Positions 1 through 5,909 of a stretch of 13,846 nucleotides of DNA are shown piece after piece. Each line of letters opens with the position of its first letter. Position 1 is the first letter of the stretch. The position numbers and the translations under genes are program-made. The notes beneath the pieces are model-generated. The model was not told where the DNA came from, ran no database searches, and worked only from the letters and a program-made list of their open reading frames with translations. This DNA comes from DATCIH01 sp036507955 (GTDB lineage Bacteria; Bacillota; Clostridia; Clostridiales; Clostridiaceae): assembly GCA_036507955.1 (NCBI GenBank), contig DATCIH010000141.1, forward strand, positions 1 to 13,846, given 5' to 3'.

Positions 1-557
1 AACCATATGATATCTATTTTACCGTAATTTGTACATAACTCTGCTACTTGGTTGTGCATATAATCAAGGTAATTATCAAAATTACATTTCTTATCTTTAA
101 AGTTTTCATTATCTCGCATAGGATGTATCTTATCATTATAAGCTTGATAATCCTGATGATGCCAATCTAACAATGAATAATAAAGTCCAATTTTTATTCC
201 TTCTGCTCTAAAAGCTTCTACATATTCCTTTATTAGATCCCTGTTGGACTTGGTATTTGTACTTTTATAATCGGTAAATTTACTATCGAAAAGGCAAAAG
301 CCATCATGATGCTTTGCAGTCATAACTGCATATTTCATTCCTGCTTCTTTTGCTGCCTTTGCCCAGGCCTTTGGATCATAACTTGTTGGATCGAATTCTT
401 CAAAATAAGGTTCATAGTCTTCTATAGGAATTTTTTCTACAGACCTTACCCATTCTCCTCTAGCTGGAATGGAATACAGACCCCAGTGTATGAACATTCC
501 AAAACGAGAGTTATTAAACCATTCAGTTCTCTTTTCTCTTTCTTCAATAATCGTCAC
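1..557 (-). CDS. Alpha-L-fucosidase (GH29), partial, 5' part only
   Basis: This is the N-terminal 185 codons of a glycoside hydrolase family 29 alpha-L-fucosidase, an enzyme that removes fucose from glycans by a retaining mechanism. The block FGMFIHWGLYSIPARGEW (about residues 19-36), followed by AKHHDGFCLFDS (81-92) and GLYYSLLDWHH (124-134), is characteristic of the GH29 catalytic barrel. The visible protein ends in IDIIW just before the edge. In this family that segment continues W-F-D, with the nucleophile Asp, so the catalytic residue lies one or two codons outside the window. Start: no ATG fits. A GTG at 557-555 sits 6 nt after a perfect GGAGGT site. There is no signal peptide, so the enzyme is probably cytoplasmic. 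The C-terminal half is not visible. Family call is firm; the exact substrate is unknown. Confidence 0.93.
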   Translation of the reverse strand, partial: MTIIEEREKRTEWFNNSRFGMFIHWGLYSIPARGEWVRSVEKIPIEDYEPYFEEFDPTSYDPKAWAKAAKEAGMKYAVMTAKHHDGFCLFDSKFTDYKSTNTKSNRDLIKEYVEAFRAEGIKIGLYYSLLDWHHQDYQAYNDKIHPMRDNENFKDKKCNFDNYLDYMHNQVAELCTNYGKIDIIW

Positions 558-563
558 TTTTAT

Positions 564-569
564 ACCTCC
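564..569 (-). promoter_or_regulatory. Ribosome binding site fixing the GTG start of the fucosidase
   Basis: On the minus strand this reads GGAGGT, 6 nt before the GTG at 557-555. It decides the start because no ATG occurs in frame at the beginning of the conserved GH29 region. Confidence 0.8.
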
Positions 570-668
570 AATATTTTCTGATATACTAATTCTAGTCTTA
601 TTGGCCTATAATTTTAATATACAAAATTAACTTGTTTTTATATAAAACTAAGCATCCTTGAGAACGAA

Positions 669-701
669 AACGGGAAACGGGACGAAACGGGGACGGTTCA
701 T
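669..701 (+). repeat. Left REP-like G-rich repeat
   Basis: The sequence has several G runs spaced by A/C-rich steps (AACGGG, AACGGG, CGAAACGGGG, GGACGG) and ends in GGGGACGGTTCAT at 689-701. That 13-mer is the exact reverse complement of 1918-1930 on the other side of the transposase gene. It probably belongs to the recognition end of the RAYT unit. Confidence 0.7.
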
Positions 702-892
702 CGTTACTTATTGAAATAATCACTTTTAAGCTTGTCCTAAGCTGAATTAGTATTGAATTCCAATAAAAAACCAGTCCCTTAAAATGTAACTTATCATCAG
801 CCATCCCCCATTCATAATTTATTGGATAATTAAATAAGGGTTGTCCATTATTTACCTACTTAAATAAAATATATATTAGCCAGATTTTTAAC

Positions 893-1807
893 CTAAGCTG
901 CAGAATATCTCTCAATAATGTCATCTACAATTGTAGAATACTTTTCATTTTCAATAATAAGATGGTATCCTTTCTCACAAAGTCGCCACATTCCTGAAAT
1001 AGTAATATTACCAACAAATTTACAAATTTCCTTGAGAGAATAATTGCATAATGTACGCATTATAGTAACACATAAAGCTTTTATTTCTGTGTTTTTATGG
1101 CTGTTTTTTAGGTGAATATTAACGGTGCTTTCTGTATAACTGGAAATAAATTTAATAACATCTTTTGGTTTCAGATTCCTAACCAATATTTTTCTCTCGC
1201 AACTAGTCTGGGAGCCCTCATCTGTAAATTCTATATCCAATTTATCATTGGAAGTATTCCTAATGTTAACAAAATCTAAATAAGCCTTTTTAGCACTAAA
1301 AGTGTCCTTACTAAAAAAGCTAAGAATATAATTAACATCTAAAATACCAAAGCTATCTTGAGCATTCCCCATATATATTCCAAGACTTGAATATTTATAA
1401 GCACTCGTTCTATTGTAATACTTTTTTATGTCTCTGGGATTATTATGAATATAGGCTGAAAGATTAATTAAATATTTATAGTTATTTATCAATTTGCTTT
1501 TGAATCTATCTTGAAATACGTGTCCATGCCTACTATATTTTGTATTAAAATATGCAGAATAGCACTGATTAATTGATTTCATGATCTTGCTAATATCAGC
1601 TCCGCAACAATCTAATGCCACATGGGCGTGGTTTGTCATTAGGCAATAAGCATATACTTTGAATCGATAAATGTGTTGATACTTTTTAATAAATAATAAA
1701 TATTTATCCTTGTCAGCAAAATTTCTAAATAGGGGAATATCGCTGACACTCCTCACCATAATATGGTAAATACCCTCATCGTTTTTAACTCTAGCAACTC
1801 TTGGCAT
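893..1807 (-). CDS. REP-associated tyrosine transposase (Y1/HUH family)
   Basis: A single-strand DNA transposase/nickase of the IS200-like Y1 superfamily, 304 residues. The N-terminal catalytic domain (about 1-150) begins MPRVARVKN and carries the metal-binding HUH signature as NHAH (H60, H62). The YIHNNP motif near 119-124 contains the probable nucleophile Tyr119. The C-terminal half (about 205-290) contains a helical segment with A-L-C---M--L-----LKEI-KFVGN spacing, resembling the DnaA-C-like helix-turn-helix seen in clostridial members. Start: an upstream in-frame ATG at 1873 would add 22 residues, but the family start MPR-AR is at 1807 and has an AAAAGGA site 8 nt upstream, so I chose 1807. 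The gene looks intact. It is flanked by inverted REP-like repeats and is unrelated in function to its neighbours. Confidence 0.92.
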   Translation of the reverse strand: MPRVARVKNDEGIYHIMVRSVSDIPLFRNFADKDKYLLFIKKYQHIYRFKVYAYCLMTNHAHVALDCCGADISKIMKSINQCYSAYFNTKYSRHGHVFQDRFKSKLINNYKYLINLSAYIHNNPRDIKKYYNRTSAYKYSSLGIYMGNAQDSFGILDVNYILSFFSKDTFSAKKAYLDFVNIRNTSNDKLDIEFTDEGSQTSCERKILVRNLKPKDVIKFISSYTESTVNIHLKNSHKNTEIKALCVTIMRTLCNYSLKEICKFVGNITISGMWRLCEKGYHLIIENEKYSTIVDDIIERYSAA

Positions 1808-1815
1808 ATATATCA

Positions 1816-1822
1816 TCCTTTT
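1816..1822 (-). promoter_or_regulatory. Ribosome binding site deciding the transposase start
   Basis: AAAAGGA on the minus strand, 8 nt before the ATG at 1807. It supports the MPRVARV start over the longer frame beginning at 1873. Confidence 0.7.
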
Positions 1823-1874
1823 ATGTTTTATTATTTGCTTAGATACTTGCCTTAAGTTCAGGATCTTAATCAAT

Positions 1875-1901
1875 AGAGTAGCGGATGATTGTTGCTACTC
1901 T
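1875..1901. repeat. Short hairpin upstream of the transposase gene
   Basis: AGAGTAGC at 1875-1882 and GCTACTCT at 1894-1901 form a perfect 8-bp stem with an 11-nt loop. It lies between the transposase start and the right REP-like copies, so it may be part of the structured end recognised by the transposase or a leader hairpin of its mRNA. Confidence 0.55.
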
Positions 1902-1909
1902 CTTATTCA

Positions 1910-1961
1910 GACTAATCATGAACCGTCCCCTTCCCCCCGTGACTAATCATGAAGCGTCCCC
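1910..1961 (+). repeat. Right REP-like tandem pair
   Basis: Two 21-nt copies at 1910-1930 and 1941-1961 are identical except for one base (GAACC versus GAAGC). Each begins GACTAATCATGAA, ends CGTCCCC, and is followed by a C-rich tail, giving a 31-nt period. The first copy is the reverse complement of the left repeat over 13 nt. The array ends about 21 bp before the spoIIP stop codon. Confidence 0.8.
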
Positions 1962-1982
1962 TTCCTCCCCGTCTACCTCTCT

Positions 1983-3047
1983 CTATTTTCTGTTCAATAC
2001 TTCCGCAATTACTCTTGCCAAATATTTTGCAGTATTCTTTGACTCTGTGATCGTATTTACTTGTGATCCCACCTCAACTAGCACCGAATTATTACTTTTA
2101 TCTTGGTTGAAAAATCGTGTTCCATGGTCATAGTAATAAATACCTCTACATAACCCAGGAAAGAATTTATTTGAAGTTTCAACAATTTTATTGGCCATAA
2201 CCATATTCGTTGTAAAATGTGGATTGTTTTTAGCCATAACTAGCTCCATTTTGGAAACACTTTCCCCATTTATTTGTTTTGTTACTGTTGCTTTATCCTC
2301 TATAGAATCTCTATGAAGATCTATAACTAATTTAAAATCTCCGTATTTTTTAATATTTTTATCTACAGTTACTGCAGACCTTTCATAGCTGCTATTATAT
2401 AATATTAGGTCGTGGACAGTTTTATCATGGACTACAGATATATTATAATCAGTTTGCAAAATGTTACTCAGCTCATCTCCCACAGCAACCACACTCTGTG
2501 TCGGATCTGTATTGGTTTGAGGTCCTGGTTTATAGCTTTCACAGGTATGGGTGTGATATATGAATACATCTGGTTTAGGATTTAGAGCCACAGCTTTTAA
2601 GCTAGGATCATAAGTCTTGTCGATAGTATCCACCACTTGATTATTTGAAGGTACTTGAGCCACTTCGCTATTAAGAGGAGTACCTTCAGCCTTTACTACC
2701 TCCCCATCTCCAAGCGCGTAAGGTGCTAATATAACCTGATTTGTAGTACCTTCAATCTCAGCACCTAGAACCAAGCTTGACATTTCCTTTTTCAATATAG
2801 ATAAAGGGCTTTTTATGTTTGTTCCCAGTACCTCTAATGCACTTTCTGCTAAGCTCTTTTGATTTTCTGATGTTTCTTCCTGAATACCTAGGATTGACAT
2901 TCGCATAATATCTATATAAATACTACTTTTTCCATCTACGCTAGTAGTAGTTTTAAATAGATTAAAAATCAAAACTACTACTACAAAAAATATTAAAATA
3001 GAGGAACTTATAATTGAAATAGACTCATGGTTTTTCAAATTATCCAT
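1983..3047 (-). CDS. spoIIP: Stage II sporulation protein P (SpoIIP)
   Basis: SpoIIP is the membrane-anchored amidase/endopeptidase that works with SpoIID and SpoIIM to degrade septal peptidoglycan during engulfment of the forespore. The 354-residue protein has one N-terminal membrane segment (about 10-31), a variable linker, and a C-terminal catalytic domain. The domain carries the SpoIIP signatures YHTHTCESY (164-172; H165 and E170), DLHRD (243-247) and LVEVGSQVNT (323-332; E325). The usual alanine of HTHATESY is replaced by cysteine. A GAAGGAG site lies 8 nt before the ATG. It stands alone here rather than beside gpr, where spoIIP is often found, so it may be a second paralogue. Its 3' end abuts the REP-like array. 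Family call is strong. Confidence 0.93.
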   Translation of the reverse strand: MDNLKNHESISIISSSILIFFVVVVLIFNLFKTTTSVDGKSSIYIDIMRMSILGIQEETSENQKSLAESALEVLGTNIKSPLSILKKEMSSLVLGAEIEGTTNQVILAPYALGDGEVVKAEGTPLNSEVAQVPSNNQVVDTIDKTYDPSLKAVALNPKPDVFIYHTHTCESYKPGPQTNTDPTQSVVAVGDELSNILQTDYNISVVHDKTVHDLILYNSSYERSAVTVDKNIKKYGDFKLVIDLHRDSIEDKATVTKQINGESVSKMELVMAKNNPHFTTNMVMANKIVETSNKFFPGLCRGIYYYDHGTRFFNQDKSNNSVLVEVGSQVNTITESKNTAKYLARVIAEVLNRK

Positions 3048-3342
3048 ATGTTTTTCTCCTTCAATGTATATAGCATTTATATTACCTAAAGAGTACTACC
3101 TTAATTTAATAAATAACCTTACAGATATATTTATTACTCATCTACTAAAAAAATGAATAGATTATCTATAAGTGAGCATATAATTTATTTATTTAATATA
3201 TCTGAAGGATAAAACGGAGAATTATATGGTTATATTGGAAATATTACTATAATTAAGCATTTACTTCTTAAGACATTTAAAAAAACTACGAGAATATAGT
3301 AAACAGGGATGTAGTTTATTTAAAAGCCAGGAAGGTGAAAAA
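3048..3342. other. Divergent intergenic region between spoIIP and the EF-hand-like gene
   Basis: About 295 AT-rich nt that should hold the promoters of both divergent genes. Visible structure: a 10-bp inverted repeat (CAGATATATT at 3122-3131, AATATATCTG at 3195-3204), a small dyad ATAGAT-T-ATCTAT at 3157-3169, and a TATAAT at 3248-3253 with no good -35. The ribosome binding sites are GAAGGAG at 3056-3062 (minus) and AGGAAGGTG at 3329-3337 (plus). I could not assign a sigma-E or sigma-A promoter with confidence. Confidence 0.5.
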
Positions 3343-4458
3343 ATGAAAATAGCAAACTCTTTAATTTCCATGTCAAGTAGTCACAGTTCTGAGGTTATCT
3401 ATTCCAAAAGACAAAATATCCAAGCATGGGATAATCGCGGTTCCCCAACAAGTCAAATCTCTAAAAATATTAAAAATATCTTAGATAATGCTTTAGTGGA
3501 CAAGCTTCAGATTTCTCATGCTGCCTTTAAAAAGTTTAGGGAACAGGTAACTGAGCTTACAAGTTCAAACGTGTCACAAACTCAGGATTTATCCACTAGT
3601 ATTGTCTCAGGTCTATCAGAAAAGGATAAGCTAATAATAACTCTCATTGAGGAAACCTTAAGTGCTATAATCGGCAGAAAAATAACTTTTGTTAGACCTA
3701 AAGACGTAAATACGAACAATATTCAAGTCAACCTACCATTTCATTTAAAAGGTACTCCCATAAAAAGCACCTCGGAAAATAGCTCTCCAAAATCAGAAGG
3801 TTGGGGGATTAATTTTAATTCTCAAGAAATCTATAAAGAAACTGAAAGTATGAATTTTAAAGCAGCTGGGATGATAACTACTGACGATGGTAAACAAATC
3901 AACTTCTCAGTAGAACTTGCAATGAGTAGAAGCTTTGCTACTGAAAACAATATTAGCTTTAAAGCTGGAGATGCTCTCTTAGATCCTTTAGTCATAAACT
4001 ATGCTGGTAAAGCCGCTTTGCTTACAGATACTAAATTCAGCTTCGACATAGATTCCGATGGTAAGGAGGATCAGATTTCCTCATTAAAGGAAGGAAGTGG
4101 CTTTTTAAGCCTAGATCTTAATAATAATGGTAAAATAGACAATGGTTCTGAGCTATTTGGTCCTAAAACCGGAAATGGTTTTCAGAATCTAGAAAACTAT
4201 GATACTGATAAGAATGGCTGGATAGATGAAAATGATTCTATCTTTAATAAGCTACGTATTTGGACTAAGGATTCAGATGGTACTGATAGGCTATTTGCTC
4301 TTGGTGAGAAAGGGATAGGTGCTATTTATTTGGGTAATACAGCTACCGAATTCACCATGAAAAATTCCTCTAATGATACTCTAGGTAAGGTATCCCAGTC
4401 AGGAATATTTGTTAGAGAGGATGGCACCGTTGGTACCATGGGAGACATAAAAGTATAA
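3343..4458 (+). CDS. EF-hand-loop calcium-binding-like protein, unknown role
   Basis: Function not established. The 371-residue protein has a Ser/Asn-rich N-terminal half with no obvious signal peptide or membrane segment. Its C-terminal region (about 232-315) has D-x-D-x-D/N-G loops like those of EF-hand or dockerin repeats: DIDSDGKEDQIS (235-246), DLNNNGKIDNGSELFG (258-273), DTDKNGWIDENDSIF (287-301), then LRIW and a further KDSDGTD (309-315). This pattern recurs, from memory, in a widespread bacterial family whose members start with M-I-x-S---M-S-SH; here the start is MKIANSLISMSSSHS. Calcium binding is inferred from the loops. The start is supported by AGGAAGGTG 5 nt upstream. The gene is monocistronic and ends in a strong terminator. 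Confidence 0.75.
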   Translation: MKIANSLISMSSSHSSEVIYSKRQNIQAWDNRGSPTSQISKNIKNILDNALVDKLQISHAAFKKFREQVTELTSSNVSQTQDLSTSIVSGLSEKDKLIITLIEETLSAIIGRKITFVRPKDVNTNNIQVNLPFHLKGTPIKSTSENSSPKSEGWGINFNSQEIYKETESMNFKAAGMITTDDGKQINFSVELAMSRSFATENNISFKAGDALLDPLVINYAGKAALLTDTKFSFDIDSDGKEDQISSLKEGSGFLSLDLNNNGKIDNGSELFGPKTGNGFQNLENYDTDKNGWIDENDSIFNKLRIWTKDSDGTDRLFALGEKGIGAIYLGNTATEFTMKNSSNDTLGKVSQSGIFVREDGTVGTMGDIKV

Positions 4459-4498
4459 ATAATGGCCCAAGCAGATTTTACCGCTTGGGCTATTATTT
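4457..4498. terminator. Bidirectional rho-independent terminator
   Basis: The arms 4457-4472 and 4483-4498 pair over 16 bp with one G-T pair, around a 10-nt loop. The core is GGCCCAAGC against GCTTGGGC, with A-rich/T-rich flanks in both directions (AAATAAT and ATTATTT). It begins inside the stop codon of the upstream gene and ends 6 bp from the stop codon of the convergent reductase gene, so it can serve both. Confidence 0.9.
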
Positions 4499-4504
4499 AA
4501 TCTA

Positions 4505-5641
4505 TTATTTACTTAGCACTTCATGGGCTTCTTTAAGCTTTTCAATTATTTTAATTTTCTGTGGACAAACGCTTTCGCAATGACCACATTCAACGCAATT
4601 GTCCGCCTTTTTGCTTTTATCTAATCCGTTATTATACCATGCTGAAGGACCTGCTAAATCATTGTACATAGCGGTTTCATTATAAATCTTAAATACACCA
4701 GGAATATCAACTCCAGATGGACAAGGCATACAATAGGCACAGGCTGTGCATGGTACCTTTGTAAGCTCAGCATATTTAGCTTTAACTCTATCAACCAAAT
4801 CATTTTCTTCCTTGGTTAAAGAGTTAGGCAATGCTTTTTGCGCAACTGCTAGATTTTCATCTAATTGTTCCTGAGCATTCATACCACTTAATATAACGGA
4901 TACTTCTGGATGATTCCATATCCAACTTAAAGCCCAACCCACAGGTGTCCTTTTAACCTTAGCTGTATCCCATAATGTTTGAACAGGACAAGGTGCTTCT
5001 TTAGCAAGCTTCCCGCCAAGTAAAGGTTCCATTACTACAACCGCCATTTTTTTAGCTGCTGCATAACGAAGGCCTTCCGTGCCTGCTTGATTTGCCTGAT
5101 CCATAAAGTTATATTGAATCTGGCAAAAATCCCATTCATAGCTATCAACGATATCCTTGAATACCTCCAACTTATCATGGAAGGAAAATCCTATGTGCTT
5201 TATTCTTCCATCCTTTTTAGCCTTCTCAATAAATTTAAAGCAATCTAAGCTCTTTATATTTTTCCAAGAATCAGCATTTAAAGCATGCATCAGATAAAAA
5301 TCTATATGATCTGTCTCAAGCTTTTCAAGTTGTTCATTTAATAGTCTATCAAAATCCTCATGGACTTTAACAAACCATACTGGAGATTTAGTGGCTAGAT
5401 ATACCTTTTCTCTATATCCATCTTTTAAAGCCTTACTAACTAAAAGTTCACTCTTACCACCATGATATGGGTAAGCAGTATCAACATAATTAACACCTTT
5501 ATCTATAGCATCCCGTATCAACCTAATTGCCTCAATCTCATCAATATCACCGCTACCATCCTTTAACAGTGGTAATCTCATGCAACCAAACCCTAAAGCT
5601 GAAGTTTCAATATTAAACTTTCCAAATTTTCTGTACTGCAT
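4505..5641 (-). CDS. Aldo/keto reductase with C-terminal 4Fe-4S ferredoxin domain
   Basis: A 378-residue oxidoreductase. The first ~290 residues are an aldo/keto reductase barrel with the catalytic tetrad visible: D54 and Y59 in DTAYPYH, K85 in ATKSP, H119 in YLMHA. The C-terminal ~85 residues hold two cysteine clusters, C298/C301/C304/C307 followed by Pro and C349/C352/C355/C359 followed by Pro, which fit two 4Fe-4S centres. This fused architecture is common in anaerobic Firmicutes; the substrate and physiological electron partner are not known. It is probably cytoplasmic. The ATG at 5641 has a GAAGGAGG site 6 nt upstream and a good sigma-A promoter further up. It looks complete and is transcribed alone. 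Confidence 0.93.
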   Translation of the reverse strand: MQYRKFGKFNIETSALGFGCMRLPLLKDGSGDIDEIEAIRLIRDAIDKGVNYVDTAYPYHGGKSELLVSKALKDGYREKVYLATKSPVWFVKVHEDFDRLLNEQLEKLETDHIDFYLMHALNADSWKNIKSLDCFKFIEKAKKDGRIKHIGFSFHDKLEVFKDIVDSYEWDFCQIQYNFMDQANQAGTEGLRYAAAKKMAVVVMEPLLGGKLAKEAPCPVQTLWDTAKVKRTPVGWALSWIWNHPEVSVILSGMNAQEQLDENLAVAQKALPNSLTKEENDLVDRVKAKYAELTKVPCTACAYCMPCPSGVDIPGVFKIYNETAMYNDLAGPSAWYNNGLDKSKKADNCVECGHCESVCPQKIKIIEKLKEAHEVLSK

Positions 5642-5688
5642 TTTATTCCTCCTTCAATTAACAATATTATCATTAACCCATGAATTTT

Positions 5689-5717
5689 ATTTTATCATTG
5701 ATGGTATATATGTTCAA
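5689..5717 (-). promoter_or_regulatory. Sigma-A-type promoter of the aldo/keto reductase gene
   Basis: On the minus strand: -35 TTGAAC at 5717-5712, a 17-bp spacer, and -10 TAAAAT at 5694-5689. Spacing is ideal and it lies about 48 bp before the start codon. Confidence 0.65.
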
Positions 5718-5740
5718 TAGGAAATTGCTGTAATGACCAA

Positions 5741-5772
5741 TTGTATAAGATAATACAAGCTATAAAATAGCT
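5741..5772. promoter_or_regulatory. Two adjoining dyads, possible operator
   Basis: TTGTAT-AAGATA-ATACAA (5741-5758) is directly followed, sharing one base, by AGCTAT-AAA-ATAGCT (5758-5772). Both are perfect 6-bp dyads. They lie about 24 bp upstream of the reductase -35 box and about 70 bp upstream of the signalling operon's -35 box, so a regulator bound here could act on either gene. The regulator is unknown, and AT-rich dyads can arise by chance. Confidence 0.4.
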
Positions 5773-5839
5773 ATGTTTTTACATTTTCTTATATATATGT
5801 ACACAATAAGCTGAAATACTACATTTTCCAAAAAATATA

Positions 5840-5867
5840 TTGTAATACCTTGTAATTGGAGTATACT
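5840..5867 (+). promoter_or_regulatory. Sigma-A-type promoter of the c-di-GMP/kinase operon
   Basis: TTGTAA at 5840-5845, a 16-bp spacer, and TATACT at 5862-5867. The predicted transcript starts near 5874, leaving a leader of about 36 nt before the ATG at 5910 with AGGAGG at 5899-5904. This leader is too short for a c-di-GMP riboswitch. Confidence 0.65.
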
Positions 5868-5909
5868 GTTATTAATAATTAAGCATATTTGTAGATAAAG
5901 GAGGTTATT

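Larger units (their letters stand above)
558..892. other. Non-coding gap between fucosidase and transposase
   Basis: This 335-nt stretch holds the fucosidase ribosome binding site, the left G-rich REP-like sequence (669-701), and about 190 AT-rich bases between that repeat and the transposase stop codon. I see no convincing gene. A 68-codon minus-strand frame at 598-804 crosses the repeat and has no family features. No clear -35/-10 pair for the fucosidase gene could be identified. Confidence 0.6.
669..1961 (-). mobile_element. REP/RAYT-type unit: transposase gene with inverted flanking repeats
   Basis: The unit is a Y1-type REP-associated transposase gene with related sequences on both sides in opposite orientation. 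GGGGACGGTTCAT occurs at 689-701 on the left, and its reverse complement ATGAACCGTCCCC occurs at 1918-1930 on the right, with a near copy at 1949-1961. RAYT proteins are known to act on such flanking palindromic or REP-like sequences and are usually single-copy, domesticated-looking genes rather than freely jumping insertion sequences. The boundaries are my estimate from the outermost recognised repeats; no target duplication can be assigned. Confidence 0.65.

Noticed and set aside
306..581. 91-codon plus-strand open frame
   Set aside because: It is the antisense of the well-conserved fucosidase coding sequence and has a low-complexity Phe/Cys-rich translation.
598..804. 68-codon minus-strand open frame between fucosidase and transposase
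   Set aside because: It runs through the REP-like G-rich repeat, has no family features, and its upstream region shows no convincing translation context beyond chance.
1807..1873. Longer N-terminus for the transposase starting at 1873
   Set aside because: The family start MPR-AR with its own ribosome binding site is at 1807; the extra 22 residues are not family-like.
1885..2133. 82-codon plus-strand open frame
   Set aside because: It covers the REP-like tandem pair and then the antisense of the 3' end of spoIIP.
3061..3085. Sigma-E-like -10 (TATACATT on the minus strand) upstream of spoIIP
   Set aside because: Although it resembles CATACANT, it lies directly against the ribosome binding site, so the transcript would start within it, and no matching -35 is present.
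5656..5909. Possible c-di-GMP riboswitch upstream of the GGDEF gene
   Set aside because: No GEMM-I or GEMM-II conserved core was seen, and the leader predicted from the promoter is only about 36 nt.
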